A stretch of 64,000 nucleotides of DNA from Terriglobia bacterium (lineage in GTDB: Bacteria > Acidobacteriota > Terriglobia > Bryobacterales > Bryobacteraceae), in NCBI GenBank assembly GCA_020073265.1, contig JAIQFN010000001.1, positions 246,419 through 310,418 on the forward strand, given 5' to 3'. This document shows positions 1 to 7,395 of this stretch, in pieces. Below the pieces are notes generated by a model. It was given only the letters and a program-made list of their open reading frames with translations. It ran no database searches and was not told the origin of the DNA. Made by a program: the position numbers and the translations under genes. Position 1 is the stretch's first letter. The number at the start of each line of letters is the position of its first letter.

Positions 1-1
1 T

Positions 2-1852
2 CCGGTGGGCGGCGAACTCTGGGCGCCCCTCACATTTTCGGCCTACGACCGCCAGGATCGCGAGAATCATACCCTGCGCGTCGTGGCGCGCTTGAAGAAC
101 GGCGTCTCCGAATCGCAAGCTCGCGCGGAGCTTCAGACCATCGCGGCGTCGCTCGCACGAGACTACCCGAAGACGAATCAAGGCTGGGGCATCCTGGTCC
201 AGCCGCTGAATCGCTATATCGTCGGCGACTTCAATCGCGAGTACACGCTGTTCCTGCTCGGCGCGGTATTCTTTGTCCTGCTCATCGTCTGCGCGAACGT
301 GATGAGCTTGCACTTCGCGCGCATCTCAGGACGTCAGAAAGAATTCGGCGTTCGCGCGGCCCTGGGCGCCAGCCGCTGGGGTATCGCCAGAGAGATCGTC
401 GCCGAGAGCCTGGTGCTGTCGCTCGCCGGCGGACTCGCGAGTCTCTTGTTTTCCAGTTGGAGCCTGTCGCTGATCCTCTCGAGCATGCCGGCCGACGTAG
501 CGAAGTACATCGCCGCCTGGGATGACATCCAGCTGGATGGGCGCACGCTCGCCTTCACGCTTGCCGTGGCCGTGCTTGCCGGCATGTTCTCCGGCTTGCT
601 TCCGGCGATGCGCATACGCCCGGACGTCAACGAAGCTCTAAAGGAAGGCGCTCGCGGCAGCTCGGCGGGGCGATCGAGACTGCGTTCCCGCAGCGTTCTG
701 GTGATCGCTCAGATTTCCGCCGCGATGGTGCTGCTGGCGGGCGCGGGGCTGATGCTGAAAGGCTCGCGCTCGCTCATCACCGTCAACCAGGGTCTGCGCC
801 CCGAATCGATCCTGACGATGCAAATGGTTCTGAGCGACCGGCACTACGGCGAGGAAAGTCTGCGCGCGGCGTTCTTCGACCGGATGCTCGACCGGGTCTC
901 GGCGCTGCCGGGAGTGCAGGCCGCCACGCTGGTTTCAAATCCACCCTACGGCACGAACGAGCGCCTGCTGCCCTACACCGTGGAAGGACAGCCGGCCGAA
1001 AACGCGAGCCAGCGCAAATCGGCGCAAGTGATGAGCGTGAGCCCGAACTATCTCGAGACCTTCGGCATTCCACTGCTCGCCGGCCGCGAGTTTCGCGATT
1101 CCGACGGCCCGAAGGCCGAAGCCGTCGTCATCGTATCGGAGAATTTCGCGCGCCGAAACTGGCCGCGCGCGGATGCCATCGGCCGTCACGTGCGCCTGGG
1201 TACGCACGGCGATTGGCTCACGGTGATCGGGGTCGTGAGAGACGTGCGCTACAACCCGTGGACGGCGGAAATCGCGCCGGCCATTTATCAGCCTTACCGC
1301 CAATCGGCCCTCTACTACACCTACGTGGCGGTCCGCGCCAAAGGCGATCCGCTCGCTCTGGCCGCTCCGGTGCGCCGCGCGATCGCGGCTCTGGATATCG
1401 ATCGGCCGCTGTGGGAGATCAAGACGCTCGAGCGTGTCATCGCCGGGCAACTCATCGGGCTCAACTACGTCGCCGTCATGCTAGCCGTTTTGGGCGGGAT
1501 CGCGATCCTGCTTTCGGCAGCCGGAATTTACGGCCTGATGGCCTACACAGTCGTGGAACGAACGCGCGAGATCGGGATTCGCCTGGCTCTCGGCGCGGAG
1601 CGCCAGGACGTGCTCCGCATGCTCGCCCGCCGCGGGCTTTTCCTGACTCTCGCTGGGCTGGCCATCGGCCTGGCGATCTCGATCCCGCTCGCACGCCTGC
1701 TTTCGAGCTTGATCTATGGCGTCAGCGCAAGCGATGGGACGGCCTTCGGCGCTACCGCGTTCCTGCTTGCGGCCGTCGCGCTCCTGGCATGTTACATCCC
1801 CGCGCGCCGCGCGATGAAGGTGGATCCGATGATCGCCCTGCGCCAGGAGTAA
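2..1852 (+). CDS. ADOP-type ABC transporter permease (MacB/FtsX family), 5' end cut by the window
   Basis: The reading frame is open from the first bases, so the true start lies upstream; the GTG at position 5 is probably internal. About 616 residues remain. The first visible part is the end of a MacB-type periplasmic domain, followed by an FtsX-type membrane segment group (residues about 80-105, 130-160, 180-205), a second TM start near 230-250, a second periplasmic domain (about 255-480) and a C-terminal FtsX block with the typical [13 protein letters not shown] motif and a closing [15 protein letters not shown] motif. Two FtsX blocks in one chain and no ATPase beside it match the acidobacterial duplicated orphan permease (ADOP) family. 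The substrate of these proteins is unknown. Downstream DNA is degenerate, so this is the last gene of its unit. Confidence 0.88.
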   Translation, partial: PVGGELWAPLTFSAYDRQDRENHTLRVVARLKNGVSESQARAELQTIAASLARDYPKTNQGWGILVQPLNRYIVGDFNREYTLFLLGAVFFVLLIVCANVMSLHFARISGRQKEFGVRAALGASRWGIAREIVAESLVLSLAGGLASLLFSSWSLSLILSSMPADVAKYIAAWDDIQLDGRTLAFTLAVAVLAGMFSGLLPAMRIRPDVNEALKEGARGSSAGRSRLRSRSVLVIAQISAAMVLLAGAGLMLKGSRSLITVNQGLRPESILTMQMVLSDRHYGEESLRAAFFDRMLDRVSALPGVQAATLVSNPPYGTNERLLPYTVEGQPAENASQRKSAQVMSVSPNYLETFGIPLLAGREFRDSDGPKAEAVVIVSENFARRNWPRADAIGRHVRLGTHGDWLTVIGVVRDVRYNPWTAEIAPAIYQPYRQSALYYTYVAVRAKGDPLALAAPVRRAIAALDIDRPLWEIKTLERVIAGQLIGLNYVAVMLAVLGGIAILLSAAGIYGLMAYTVVERTREIGIRLALGAERQDVLRMLARRGLFLTLAGLAIGLAISIPLARLLSSLIYGVSASDGTAFGATAFLLAAVALLACYIPARRAMKVDPMIALRQE

Positions 1853-1915
1853 CACCCGGTACCCGCCGGCGCGCCGCCAAGGTAAAACATGGCGATGAAA
1901 AAAGATACTACGTTC

Positions 1916-2154
1916 TTAAATGAACGACTTGCCAGTTTCCCCCGCTATGCTGCCGTACCTCTAACCAACGATCGCGACGAAGACGTCACACTCCCGCACT
2001 TTGGCGAGGCCTTCTTTCATACACCTCGTCTCGGTATTCTTCCAAACCTTTGGCCACCGAGCTTAGGAATACGGTCCGCATCGAGAAGTATCACTGTATC
2101 ACGCGTTGATGATTCACCTCGCTGGCGGAATGCGATCACGCTAACTAGAGGGAA
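1916..2154 (-). pseudogene. Remnant of a DUF4062-type protein
   Basis: Reading the minus strand, one frame (2154 down to 2017) gives SVIAFRQR...TRDTVILLDAD, like the start of DUF4062 domains (a 'SSVI..F...R.AA..AI' pattern). A neighbouring frame (from 2020) gives CMKEGLAKVRECDVFVAIVG, a stop, then RYGSIAGETGKSF and a second stop. That resembles the 'CL..VR..DVFV.I.G.RYG' core of DUF4062, found at the N-terminus of large STAND-type NTPases. One frameshift and two stops show that it is dead. Identified by eye only, so a profile search is needed; the order and spacing of both blocks support it. Confidence 0.45.
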
Positions 2155-2157
2155 CAT

Positions 2158-2325
2158 GTGGTCGGGCGCAGGGACCTGCCGGGCTGCAACTATCGGCAGA
2201 TTCTGCGATCGATTCACGACAAGCTGCTGGCGCTGGAGGATCGGGTGCTGACGATTCCGGAGCACGGGCCGAACACGACCATCGGGCGGGAGCGGGCGCG
2301 GAAACCGTTTTTGCAGGGGCTTTAA
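2158..2325 (+). pseudogene. C-terminal fragment of an MBL-fold metallo-hydrolase
   Basis: This frame reads GRRDLPGCNYRQILRSI, then LEDRVLTIPEHGPNTTIGRE and ends RKPFLQGL-stop. It matches the last 55 residues of glyoxalase-II-like MBL hydrolases (usual pattern GRTDLPGGD...LL.SI..KL..L.....V.PGHGP.TTIG.ER..NPF). The conserved late His of the PGHGP motif is kept, as PEHGP. An in-frame stop lies at 2146 and no homologous sequence is visible upstream, so about three quarters of the gene including the HxHxDH site is missing. The fragment begins within a few bases of the DUF4062 remnant on the other strand, which suggests a rearrangement breakpoint near 2155. Confidence 0.65.
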
Positions 2326-2336
2326 CATGAAATCTA

Positions 2337-2462
2337 GTGCGAGATCGCAACACTTACGTTTGGTTACCCAAGAGTCTAGTGGAGGAGATCGACAAGATTG
2401 CGGGATCACGGGGGCGAAGTGCGAATCCAGCAGCAGCGAGATCACGACTGACGGCGGCATGA
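2337..2462 (+). CDS. Short ribbon-helix-helix antitoxin-like ORF, possibly decayed
   Basis: A GTG-initiated frame of 41 codons begins 11 bases after the MBL fragment. Its reading (RNTYVWLPKSLVEEIDKIAG, then SRGRSA) fits the RHH/CopG-type pattern: a beta strand followed by LP..L...ID..A, then RGRSA, where intact members continue FI.EA....L. Here the tail reads NPAAARSRLTAA-stop, so the second helix looks altered and the protein is short. No toxin gene is next to it. It may be a relic of a toxin-antitoxin pair or a very small DNA-binding protein. No clear Shine-Dalgarno sequence was seen. Confidence 0.4.
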   Translation: MRDRNTYVWLPKSLVEEIDKIAGSRGRSANPAAARSRLTAA

Positions 2463-2522
2463 CGGAGTTTCGTGAGCCGTCAAGCCCCCTCCGTCGATAT
2501 ACTCAGTGTGAGAGTCCTGTTT

Positions 2523-2672
2523 GTGAAATCTGAACCAACTGCTCCACCGAAACCACCCGAGAAGAGCCCGCCTCCCGGGTATCAGCCGTCGCTCGGCCGC
2601 AAGCTGTTCATGCTCGGCCTCTGCATCCTGGGGCTGATCATCGTCTGGACCTACTACTTCCGGAGCCAGTAG
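2523..2672 (+). CDS. Small single-pass membrane protein, unknown function
   Basis: The frame is open from a GTG at 2472, but the hydrophilic proline-rich head followed by one membrane helix is best explained by the GTG at 2523, giving 49 residues: a cytoplasmic PPKPPEKSPPPG-type segment, LGRK just before the membrane, then a helix LFMLGLCILGLIIVWTYYF and a short RSQ tail. I do not recognise the family. Its coding bias resembles the surrounding genome better than the degenerate DNA upstream, so it is plausibly expressed. The start codon choice is uncertain. Confidence 0.45.
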   Translation: MKSEPTAPPKPPEKSPPPGYQPSLGRKLFMLGLCILGLIIVWTYYFRSQ

Positions 2673-2688
2673 GCCCCATAGTTACCGG

Positions 2689-2761
2689 CTCCCTAACGGT
2701 CGCGGCTCTGCAAGTGACTCTCGCCGCAGAACGCCGATTCTGAGCCGCGACCGTCAGGGAG
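2689..2761. repeat. REP-like imperfect palindrome
   Basis: Two 20-base arms (2689-2708 and 2742-2761) are reverse complements with one mismatch around a 33-base spacer; the arm core is CGGTCGCGGCTC. It lies between a small + strand gene and the 3' end of a - strand gene, a typical place for REP/BIME-like intergenic repeats. No T-run follows, so a simple intrinsic terminator is less likely, though an RNA hairpin would form. Confidence 0.7.
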
Positions 2762-2787
2762 TGGTTGGCGGGTTTTTCAGCAAGCTC

Positions 2788-3057
2788 CTAGCCGCGCATT
2801 TCCTCGCGCTTTCGCCGCAGCTCGCCCATGACGTCTGAGACCAGTTCCTTGGCGTCGGTCAGGCACTTCGAGATCATCTGAATGTCCATGGCGGGCTTGC
2901 CGGGTTGGCGGGCGCTCTGGCAGTAGACGCCGTGTTGGCCGACCAACACCAGGGCGTCGGTCAACAGGTCCAGGGTGACGGCCAGCCGGCCGCGCTCGGC
3001 ACCCATCATAAACTCTTGTTTTTCCAGCTCTTCCCGGCGTTCGTCGTAGACAGACAT
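2788..3057 (-). CDS. Hypothetical helical protein, 89 residues
   Basis: ATG start with a GGAG motif 7 bases upstream (read on the minus strand). The product is almost entirely helical and charged: an N-terminal YDERREELEKQEFMM segment, a central LAVTLDLLTDALVLVG helix and a C-terminal DAKELVSDVMGELRRKREEMRG helix, with one Cys near residue 46. No signal peptide or membrane helix. I do not recognise the family. It is transcribed away from the secreted protein gene at 3136, and the two share an intergenic region of about 80 bases. Confidence 0.6.
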   Translation of the reverse strand: MSVYDERREELEKQEFMMGAERGRLAVTLDLLTDALVLVGQHGVYCQSARQPGKPAMDIQMISKCLTDAKELVSDVMGELRRKREEMRG

Positions 3058-3112
3058 GCTGACTCCATTGTAAGTTGCGGTAGCGCTAAAGTCTCTGGTC
3101 GCGGACGCCGAT

Positions 3113-3134
3113 AGTACCTCTCAGGAGAGGTACT
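3113..3134. promoter_or_regulatory. Perfect dyad covering the ribosome-binding site of the next gene
   Basis: AGTACCTCTC (3113-3122), AG, then GAGAGGTACT (3125-3134): ten perfectly paired bases with a two-base centre, immediately before the ATG at 3136. The right arm contains the AGGAGAG Shine-Dalgarno. As DNA it could be an operator; as RNA, the hairpin would hide the ribosome-binding site. Which of the two applies cannot be told from sequence. Confidence 0.5.
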
Positions 3135-3135
3135 A

Positions 3136-3690
3136 ATGTCCACAAGGCGCCAGTTTCTGTTTTCAACCCTGATTTTCGCGTTCGTTCCGACGGCTACCAT
3201 GTACGCCGCGCCGAGCGCGGTCGAGTATGTCGGTGGAACCGTGAAATCGATTCCCGCCAATTCGGTCGGCTCGCTGAGTTTCGCGGATGCCAAGGAGCTG
3301 CAGTTCAGCTACGGCGAATCGGTTTACAAGCTGCCCTACGAGCAGGTCACCGCGACCGACATCAGCAAGGGTGAGGGACACCATATTCTTCGCAAGATTC
3401 CCGTGCCGTCGCTGACGCCGGGCAGGCGCAAGGAAACGCTGACCATCAGCTACAAGGATGCCGCGGGCACAACGGGAACGCTGAACTTCGAACTCTCCGC
3501 GAGCCAGGCCGCCGCGGCGCGCGACACGATCGCCGCCAAGAAAGCCGCGCCTGACGCCGAAACCGCCAGCCAGTCGAACGAGTGGTGGGGCGACAAAATG
3601 TGGAAGACCACCCGCAATCAAGCAGCCTGGGAATCCAGGAGCGCGCAGAACAGCCAGCCGGCGCAGTCCGCCCCGGCCGGCACCAAGTAA
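3136..3690 (+). CDS. Secreted hypothetical protein
   Basis: 184 residues with an N-terminal signal peptide (RR at residues 4-5, hydrophobic FLFSTLIFAFVP, cleavage expected near YAAPS). The middle (about 30-125) is predicted beta-rich, containing PANSVGSLSFAD, LQFSYGESVYKLPYEQV and ETLTISYKDAAGTTGTLNFEL, a pattern of a small beta-sandwich that may read a pleckstrin-like or metal-free fold. The C-terminus is Ala/Gln/Ser-rich with an NEWWGDKMWKT segment. No catalytic motif is evident and I cannot assign a function. Start chosen by the strong AGGAGAG upstream. A good terminator follows at 3725. Confidence 0.7.
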   Translation: MSTRRQFLFSTLIFAFVPTATMYAAPSAVEYVGGTVKSIPANSVGSLSFADAKELQFSYGESVYKLPYEQVTATDISKGEGHHILRKIPVPSLTPGRRKETLTISYKDAAGTTGTLNFELSASQAAAARDTIAAKKAAPDAETASQSNEWWGDKMWKTTRNQAAWESRSAQNSQPAQSAPAGTK

Positions 3691-3724
3691 TTTTTCATCG
3701 AGCCAACCCCTGATTGACCCTCCA

Positions 3725-3759
3725 GCGGCACGGGTAACCACTCGTGCCGCCTTTTTTTT
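3725..3759 (+). terminator. Intrinsic terminator
   Basis: GCGGCACG (3725-3732) pairs with CGTGCCGC (3743-3750) around a 10-base loop, followed by CTTTTTTTT. It ends the 3136-3690 gene and separates it from the egt operon. Confidence 0.85.
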
Positions 3760-3795
3760 GTTACAACGCTTTGTTACAGCGCTCAGCCTGTAACT
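3759..3795. promoter_or_regulatory. Candidate operator of the egt operon (TGTTACA half-sites)
   Basis: TGTTACA occurs at 3759-3765 and 3772-3778 as direct repeats 13 bases apart. The second copy forms an inverted pair with TGTAAC at 3789-3794 (spacer 10 bases; GTTACAG and CTGTAAC are exact complements). A very similar pair occurs upstream of the gene at 37786. The binding protein is unknown. Confidence 0.4.
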
Positions 3796-3847
3796 TCCAC
3801 TGACCGGCCCGGCAATGCTAGCCTGTAATGGCGTGGCGGGGGAGACC

Positions 3848-5068
3848 ATGTCAACGGCAGCGTTGGTGAGTCGGAGGCTAGCCGAGCGGGTGAACGCGGC
3901 GCGCGCGCGCACCGACGAACTGTTCGATCTCCTGAAACCCGAAGCCTTCTATTCCCGGCCCATCCCGGAACGGCACCGGCTGATCTTTTACCTGGGGCAT
4001 CTGGAGGCGTTCGATTGGAATCAGATCGCCCGCAACGCGCTCAGCGTGCCCGCGTTTGATCCGGCATTCGACAAGCTGTTCGAGTTTGGAATCGATCCGC
4101 CGGTCGGACGGGCGGCCGGGGATGAGCCGTCCGACTGGCCCACGGTGGATCAGGTCCGGGTCTACTGCCGGCGCGTCCGGCTAATCCTGGACACGCTTCT
4201 CGAACAGGCTCCCGAGCAGATCATTCACGTCGCCATCGAACATCGGCTGATGCACGCCGAAACGTTCGCCTATTTGCTCCACAACTTGCCGTATGAGCAG
4301 AAACTTTCGGCGGCGGCCGGCCCGCGCCATTCCGGACGCGCCTTGCAGCGGGCCATGCTCGAAATCCCGGAGGGGACGGCGACGCTCGGCCAGAAGCCTT
4401 CTGAATTCGGCTGGGACAACGAATTTCGCGAGCATCAGGTCCGCGTGCCCGGTTTCGCCATCGGCAAGTACAAGGTCACCAACGGCGAGTATCTGGAGTT
4501 CGTTAAGGAAGGCGCGCCCGCCCCGCACTTTTGGACGAAACATGGCGAGGACTGGCATTATCGCGGTATGTTCGCCGAAATCGCGCTGCCTCTGAACGCG
4601 CCAGTGTATGTCACACATCAAGAGGCTGCCCGCTACGCGCGCTGGGCTGGAAAAGCGCTGCCGTCGGAAGCGCAATTTCACCGGGCCGCGTATGGCACTC
4701 CGGCCGGCGATGAACGCACCTATCCCTGGGGACCGGATCGCCCGGACCCGAGCCGCGGAAATTTGGATTTCCACAACTGGGATCCGCTGGATGTCGACGC
4801 CAATCCCGCCGGCGACAGCGCCTTCGGGGTATCGCAGTTGGTTGGCAACGGCTGGGAGTGGACCTCGACCGTCGTCGGCCCCTTCCCCGGTTTCGAGCCT
4901 TTTGCTTTTTATCCGGGTTACTCGAAGAACTTCTTTGACGAAGAGCATTATGTATTGAAAGGCGCATCGCCGCGGACCGATGCCTGCTTCTTGCGGCGCT
5001 CCTTCCGCAACTGGTTCCGACCCGATTACCCTTATGTCTACGCCGGCTTTCGGCTTGTCGAAAACTAA
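3848..5068 (+). CDS. egtB: Ergothioneine synthase EgtB (iron-dependent hercynine sulfoxide synthase)
   Basis: EgtB joins a sulfur donor (gamma-glutamylcysteine or cysteine) to hercynine with O2 using Fe(II). The 406-residue protein has an N-terminal DinB-like helical bundle and a C-terminal formylglycine-generating-enzyme-like domain (about 175-405). The iron ligands are visible: His51 in GHLEAFDW, and the HX3HXE motif EHRLMHAE with His132 and His136, nearly the positions known in mycobacterial EgtB. The C-terminal domain shows YPWG, NGWEWTS and RSFRNWFR. Start chosen at 3848 because of GGGGGAG five bases upstream; a longer frame opens at 3815. The end overlaps egtD by 35 bases. Whether cysteine or gamma-glutamylcysteine is used is open; the acidobacterial Chloracidobacterium enzyme uses cysteine, and no egtA or egtC is nearby. 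Confidence 0.92.
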   Translation: MSTAALVSRRLAERVNAARARTDELFDLLKPEAFYSRPIPERHRLIFYLGHLEAFDWNQIARNALSVPAFDPAFDKLFEFGIDPPVGRAAGDEPSDWPTVDQVRVYCRRVRLILDTLLEQAPEQIIHVAIEHRLMHAETFAYLLHNLPYEQKLSAAAGPRHSGRALQRAMLEIPEGTATLGQKPSEFGWDNEFREHQVRVPGFAIGKYKVTNGEYLEFVKEGAPAPHFWTKHGEDWHYRGMFAEIALPLNAPVYVTHQEAARYARWAGKALPSEAQFHRAAYGTPAGDERTYPWGPDRPDPSRGNLDFHNWDPLDVDANPAGDSAFGVSQLVGNGWEWTSTVVGPFPGFEPFAFYPGYSKNFFDEEHYVLKGASPRTDACFLRRSFRNWFRPDYPYVYAGFRLVEN

Positions 5069-6017
5069 GCTCTCGGCGGAAAGCCTAGCGGAGTTCGCCT
5101 GCGACGTCCGCGCGGGATTGCGCAAGCCGCAGAAGGAACTCCATTCCAAGTATCTATACGACGAGTTGGGGAGCGCGCTGTTCGAGGCCATCACGCATCT
5201 TCCGGAATATGGCCTCACCCGCGCCGACGAGCGCCTGCTGTGCGCGCACGCCGCGGAAATCGCCGACCTCGCCGGTGCGCCCGTGTCGGTGATCGAGTTG
5301 GGCAGCGGCATGGGGCGCAAGACGCGCTCGATCCTGAGCGCGCTTCGGCCTTCGAATCGGGAGCTTCGCTATTTCCCCATCGATGTCTCGGCCGAAGCTT
5401 TGGCCCGCTGCGAGCGAGAGCTGGCGGACGTGGCGGACGTGCATCCGCGACGGCAGTCGTACCTGGACGGCCTGGCTGGAGCCGCCGCCGAGCGCCGGCC
5501 TGGTGAAGCGCTGCTGCTCCTGTTCCTGGGCAGCACCATCGGGAATTTCGAACGGCCCTGCGCGCTCGAGTTTCTGCGCGACCTGCGAAGGTGGCTGAAG
5601 GCCGGCGATGCGCTGCTGGTGGGCGCCGACCTGGTGAAGGACCTCGGCCGGATGCTGGTGGCCTACGACGATCCCACCGGAGTCACCGCGGGCTTCAACC
5701 TGAACCTGCTGGGCCGCATCAATCGCGAACTGGGCGCAAACTTCGAGCTGCGCAATTTCGAGCACCTGGCCTGCTGGAGCGAACGCGAGCGCCGCATCGA
5801 GATGCACTTGCGCGCGCGCTCCGATCAGAGGGTGTTCATCGCCGCCTGCGGCCTGGAAGTTCGTTTCCGGGCGGGCGAGACCATCTGGACTGAGTCGTCA
5901 CACAAGTTCGTTCCGGCCGAGATGTTCGCCATGGCGGCAGAGTCCGGCTTCCAGGTGGAAGCGCAGTGGGTGGACCAGGAGTGGCCGTTCGTTGAGAGTT
6001 ATTGGACGGCGCGCTGA
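5034..6017 (+). CDS. egtD: L-histidine N-alpha-methyltransferase EgtD
   Basis: EgtD trimethylates histidine with S-adenosylmethionine to give hercynine, the first step of ergothioneine synthesis. The 327-residue product is of typical size. It has the family's SKYLYDELGSALFEAITHLPEYGLTR-type opening (about 38-63, the histidine-binding side), the SAM-binding VIELGSGMGRKT at about 87-97, FLGSTIGNF in the middle and a late HKF segment. The start at 5034 lies inside egtB in another frame. The stop overlaps the next ATG (TGATG), so the ATPase gene is translationally coupled. Together with EgtB it gives the core two-gene route. Confidence 0.94.
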   Translation: MSTPAFGLSKTKLSAESLAEFACDVRAGLRKPQKELHSKYLYDELGSALFEAITHLPEYGLTRADERLLCAHAAEIADLAGAPVSVIELGSGMGRKTRSILSALRPSNRELRYFPIDVSAEALARCERELADVADVHPRRQSYLDGLAGAAAERRPGEALLLLFLGSTIGNFERPCALEFLRDLRRWLKAGDALLVGADLVKDLGRMLVAYDDPTGVTAGFNLNLLGRINRELGANFELRNFEHLACWSERERRIEMHLRARSDQRVFIAACGLEVRFRAGETIWTESSHKFVPAEMFAMAAESGFQVEAQWVDQEWPFVESYWTAR

Positions 6018-6778
6018 TGTCCGCGGTGGAATTCCGCGAGGTTTCCTACCGCGCGGGCGAGCACCTGATTCTGGACAACCTGAGTTTCACGGTGGAGCCG
6101 GGCGAAACGCTGGTGCTGCTTGGGCGCAGCGGCTCGGGCAAGACCACCGCGCTGAAGATGGTGAACGGCCTGCTGTTCCCGAGCGCCGGCGCAGTGCTGG
6201 TGGATGAACGCGCCACCACGGACTGGAATCCGATCCAGCTTCGACGCGGAATCGGCTACGTGATTCAGGAGGTTGGATTGTTCCCGCACTTCACGGTCGC
6301 CGGGAACGTGGGGCTGGTGCCGCGCCTGCAAGGATGGCCTGCCGAGCGCATCGCCATCCGCACGCGGGAACTGCTTGCGCAAGTTGGCTTGGCGCCCGAT
6401 CAGTTTCTCGACCGCCTTCCGCGCCAGCTTTCCGGGGGCCAGCGCCAGCGCGTGGGGGTGGCGCGCGCCCTGGCCGCCGATCCCGGGCTGCTGCTGTTTG
6501 ACGAACCGTTCGGCGCGCTCGATCCGGTAACGCGGCTGGAGCTGCAGGACCAATTCATGGCGCTGCGCAATCAGCTTCACAAGACCTCCATCTTCGTCAC
6601 GCACGACGTTCGAGAAGCGCTGCGGATCGGCACACGCATCGCCCTGCTGGATCGTGGCAGACTGGAGACACTAGCGACACCCGAACAGTTCCTGAAAGCG
6701 CTGGGGCCTCAGACGCGCGCGTTTCTCGAGGTCCTGGAGAAGGGGGCCAGTCACGAAGTTCCGCGCGACAGCTCATGA
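6017..6778 (+). CDS. ABC importer ATPase, betaine/EgtV type
   Basis: 253-residue nucleotide-binding subunit: Walker A GRSGSGKT (36-43), Q-loop region GYVIQEVGLFPH, signature LSGGQRQRVGVARAL, Walker B LLLFDEPFGALD and the switch His in FVTHDVREAL. It is closest in feel to ATPases of the glycine betaine/choline/OpuC group but lacks the C-terminal CBS domains of OpuCA. Its place directly after egtD, with coupled start (TGATG) and ATGA overlap to the permease, suggests the transporter handles ergothioneine, as shown for EgtUV in Streptococcus pneumoniae and Helicobacter pylori. That assignment is inference from context; an osmolyte importer is the alternative. Confidence 0.85.
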   Translation: MSAVEFREVSYRAGEHLILDNLSFTVEPGETLVLLGRSGSGKTTALKMVNGLLFPSAGAVLVDERATTDWNPIQLRRGIGYVIQEVGLFPHFTVAGNVGLVPRLQGWPAERIAIRTRELLAQVGLAPDQFLDRLPRQLSGGQRQRVGVARALAADPGLLLFDEPFGALDPVTRLELQDQFMALRNQLHKTSIFVTHDVREALRIGTRIALLDRGRLETLATPEQFLKALGPQTRAFLEVLEKGASHEVPRDSS

Positions 6779-7395
6779 ATAGGCCAGGCCTGTTCCAGGA
6801 CATCCTCGACTTGACCGGAGAGCATTTCGTGCTGGTGCTGGCGTCGATGGCGATCGCCATCGCGATCGGGATTCCGCTGGGCATCCTGCTCACGCGCCGC
6901 GCGCCGTTTCGCGCGTGGGTGCTGGGCTTTGCCAACGTGATGCAGACCATTCCCAGCTTGGCGCTATTCGGGTTCCTGATCCCCATTCCCTTGATCGGCG
7001 GCATCGGCAAGCGCACCGCGATCGTGGCGCTGGTTCTGTACGCGCTGCTTCCCATCCTGCGCAACACGCTGGTCGGGATTCTCGCCGTTGACGCGGCGGT
7101 GCGGGAATCGGCCATCGCCATGGGCATGACGGACCTTCAGTTGTTGTGGCAAGTGGAACTGCCGCTGGCCGCGCGCACCATTCTGGCCGGTGTTCGCGTC
7201 GCGACGGTCACAACTATCGGTACCGCGACCATCGCTGCAGCCATCGGAGGCGGCGGCCTGGGTGTTTTCATCTTTCGCGGGATCGCTTCGGTGGATACCA
7301 CGCAGATACTGGCGGGCGCTGTTCCGGCTGCGTTGCTCGCGCTGTTGTCGGACGGGGGACTGGGTTGGATCGAAAAACGCTTCTCGGCGGCCTGA
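6775..7395 (+). CDS. ABC importer permease, betaine/EgtU type
   Basis: 206 residues with about five or six membrane helices (e.g. FVLVLASMAIAIAIGIPLGILL, TAIVALVLYALLPILRNTLVGI, TIGTATIAAAIGGGGLGVFIF). The EAA-type cytoplasmic loop reads ESAIAMGMTDLQLLWQVELPLA, and the IGGGGLG run is typical of OpuBB/ProW-like permeases of quaternary-amine importers. It overlaps the ATPase gene by four bases (ATGA), and its last 31 bases overlap the start of the binding-protein gene. In characterised EgtU the permease and binding domain form one chain; here they are two genes. Confidence 0.88.
   Translation: MNRPGLFQDILDLTGEHFVLVLASMAIAIAIGIPLGILLTRRAPFRAWVLGFANVMQTIPSLALFGFLIPIPLIGGIGKRTAIVALVLYALLPILRNTLVGILAVDAAVRESAIAMGMTDLQLLWQVELPLAARTILAGVRVATVTTIGTATIAAAIGGGGLGVFIFRGIASVDTTQILAGAVPAALLALLSDGGLGWIEKRFSAA

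Noticed and set aside
1889..2251. Plus-strand ORF of 120 codons after the ADOP permease
   Set aside because: Composition unlike its neighbours; overlaps better-supported DUF4062 and MBL remnants in other frames.
4181..5320. Minus-strand frame opposite egtB and egtD
   Set aside because: Antisense to two clear enzymes, no ribosome site.
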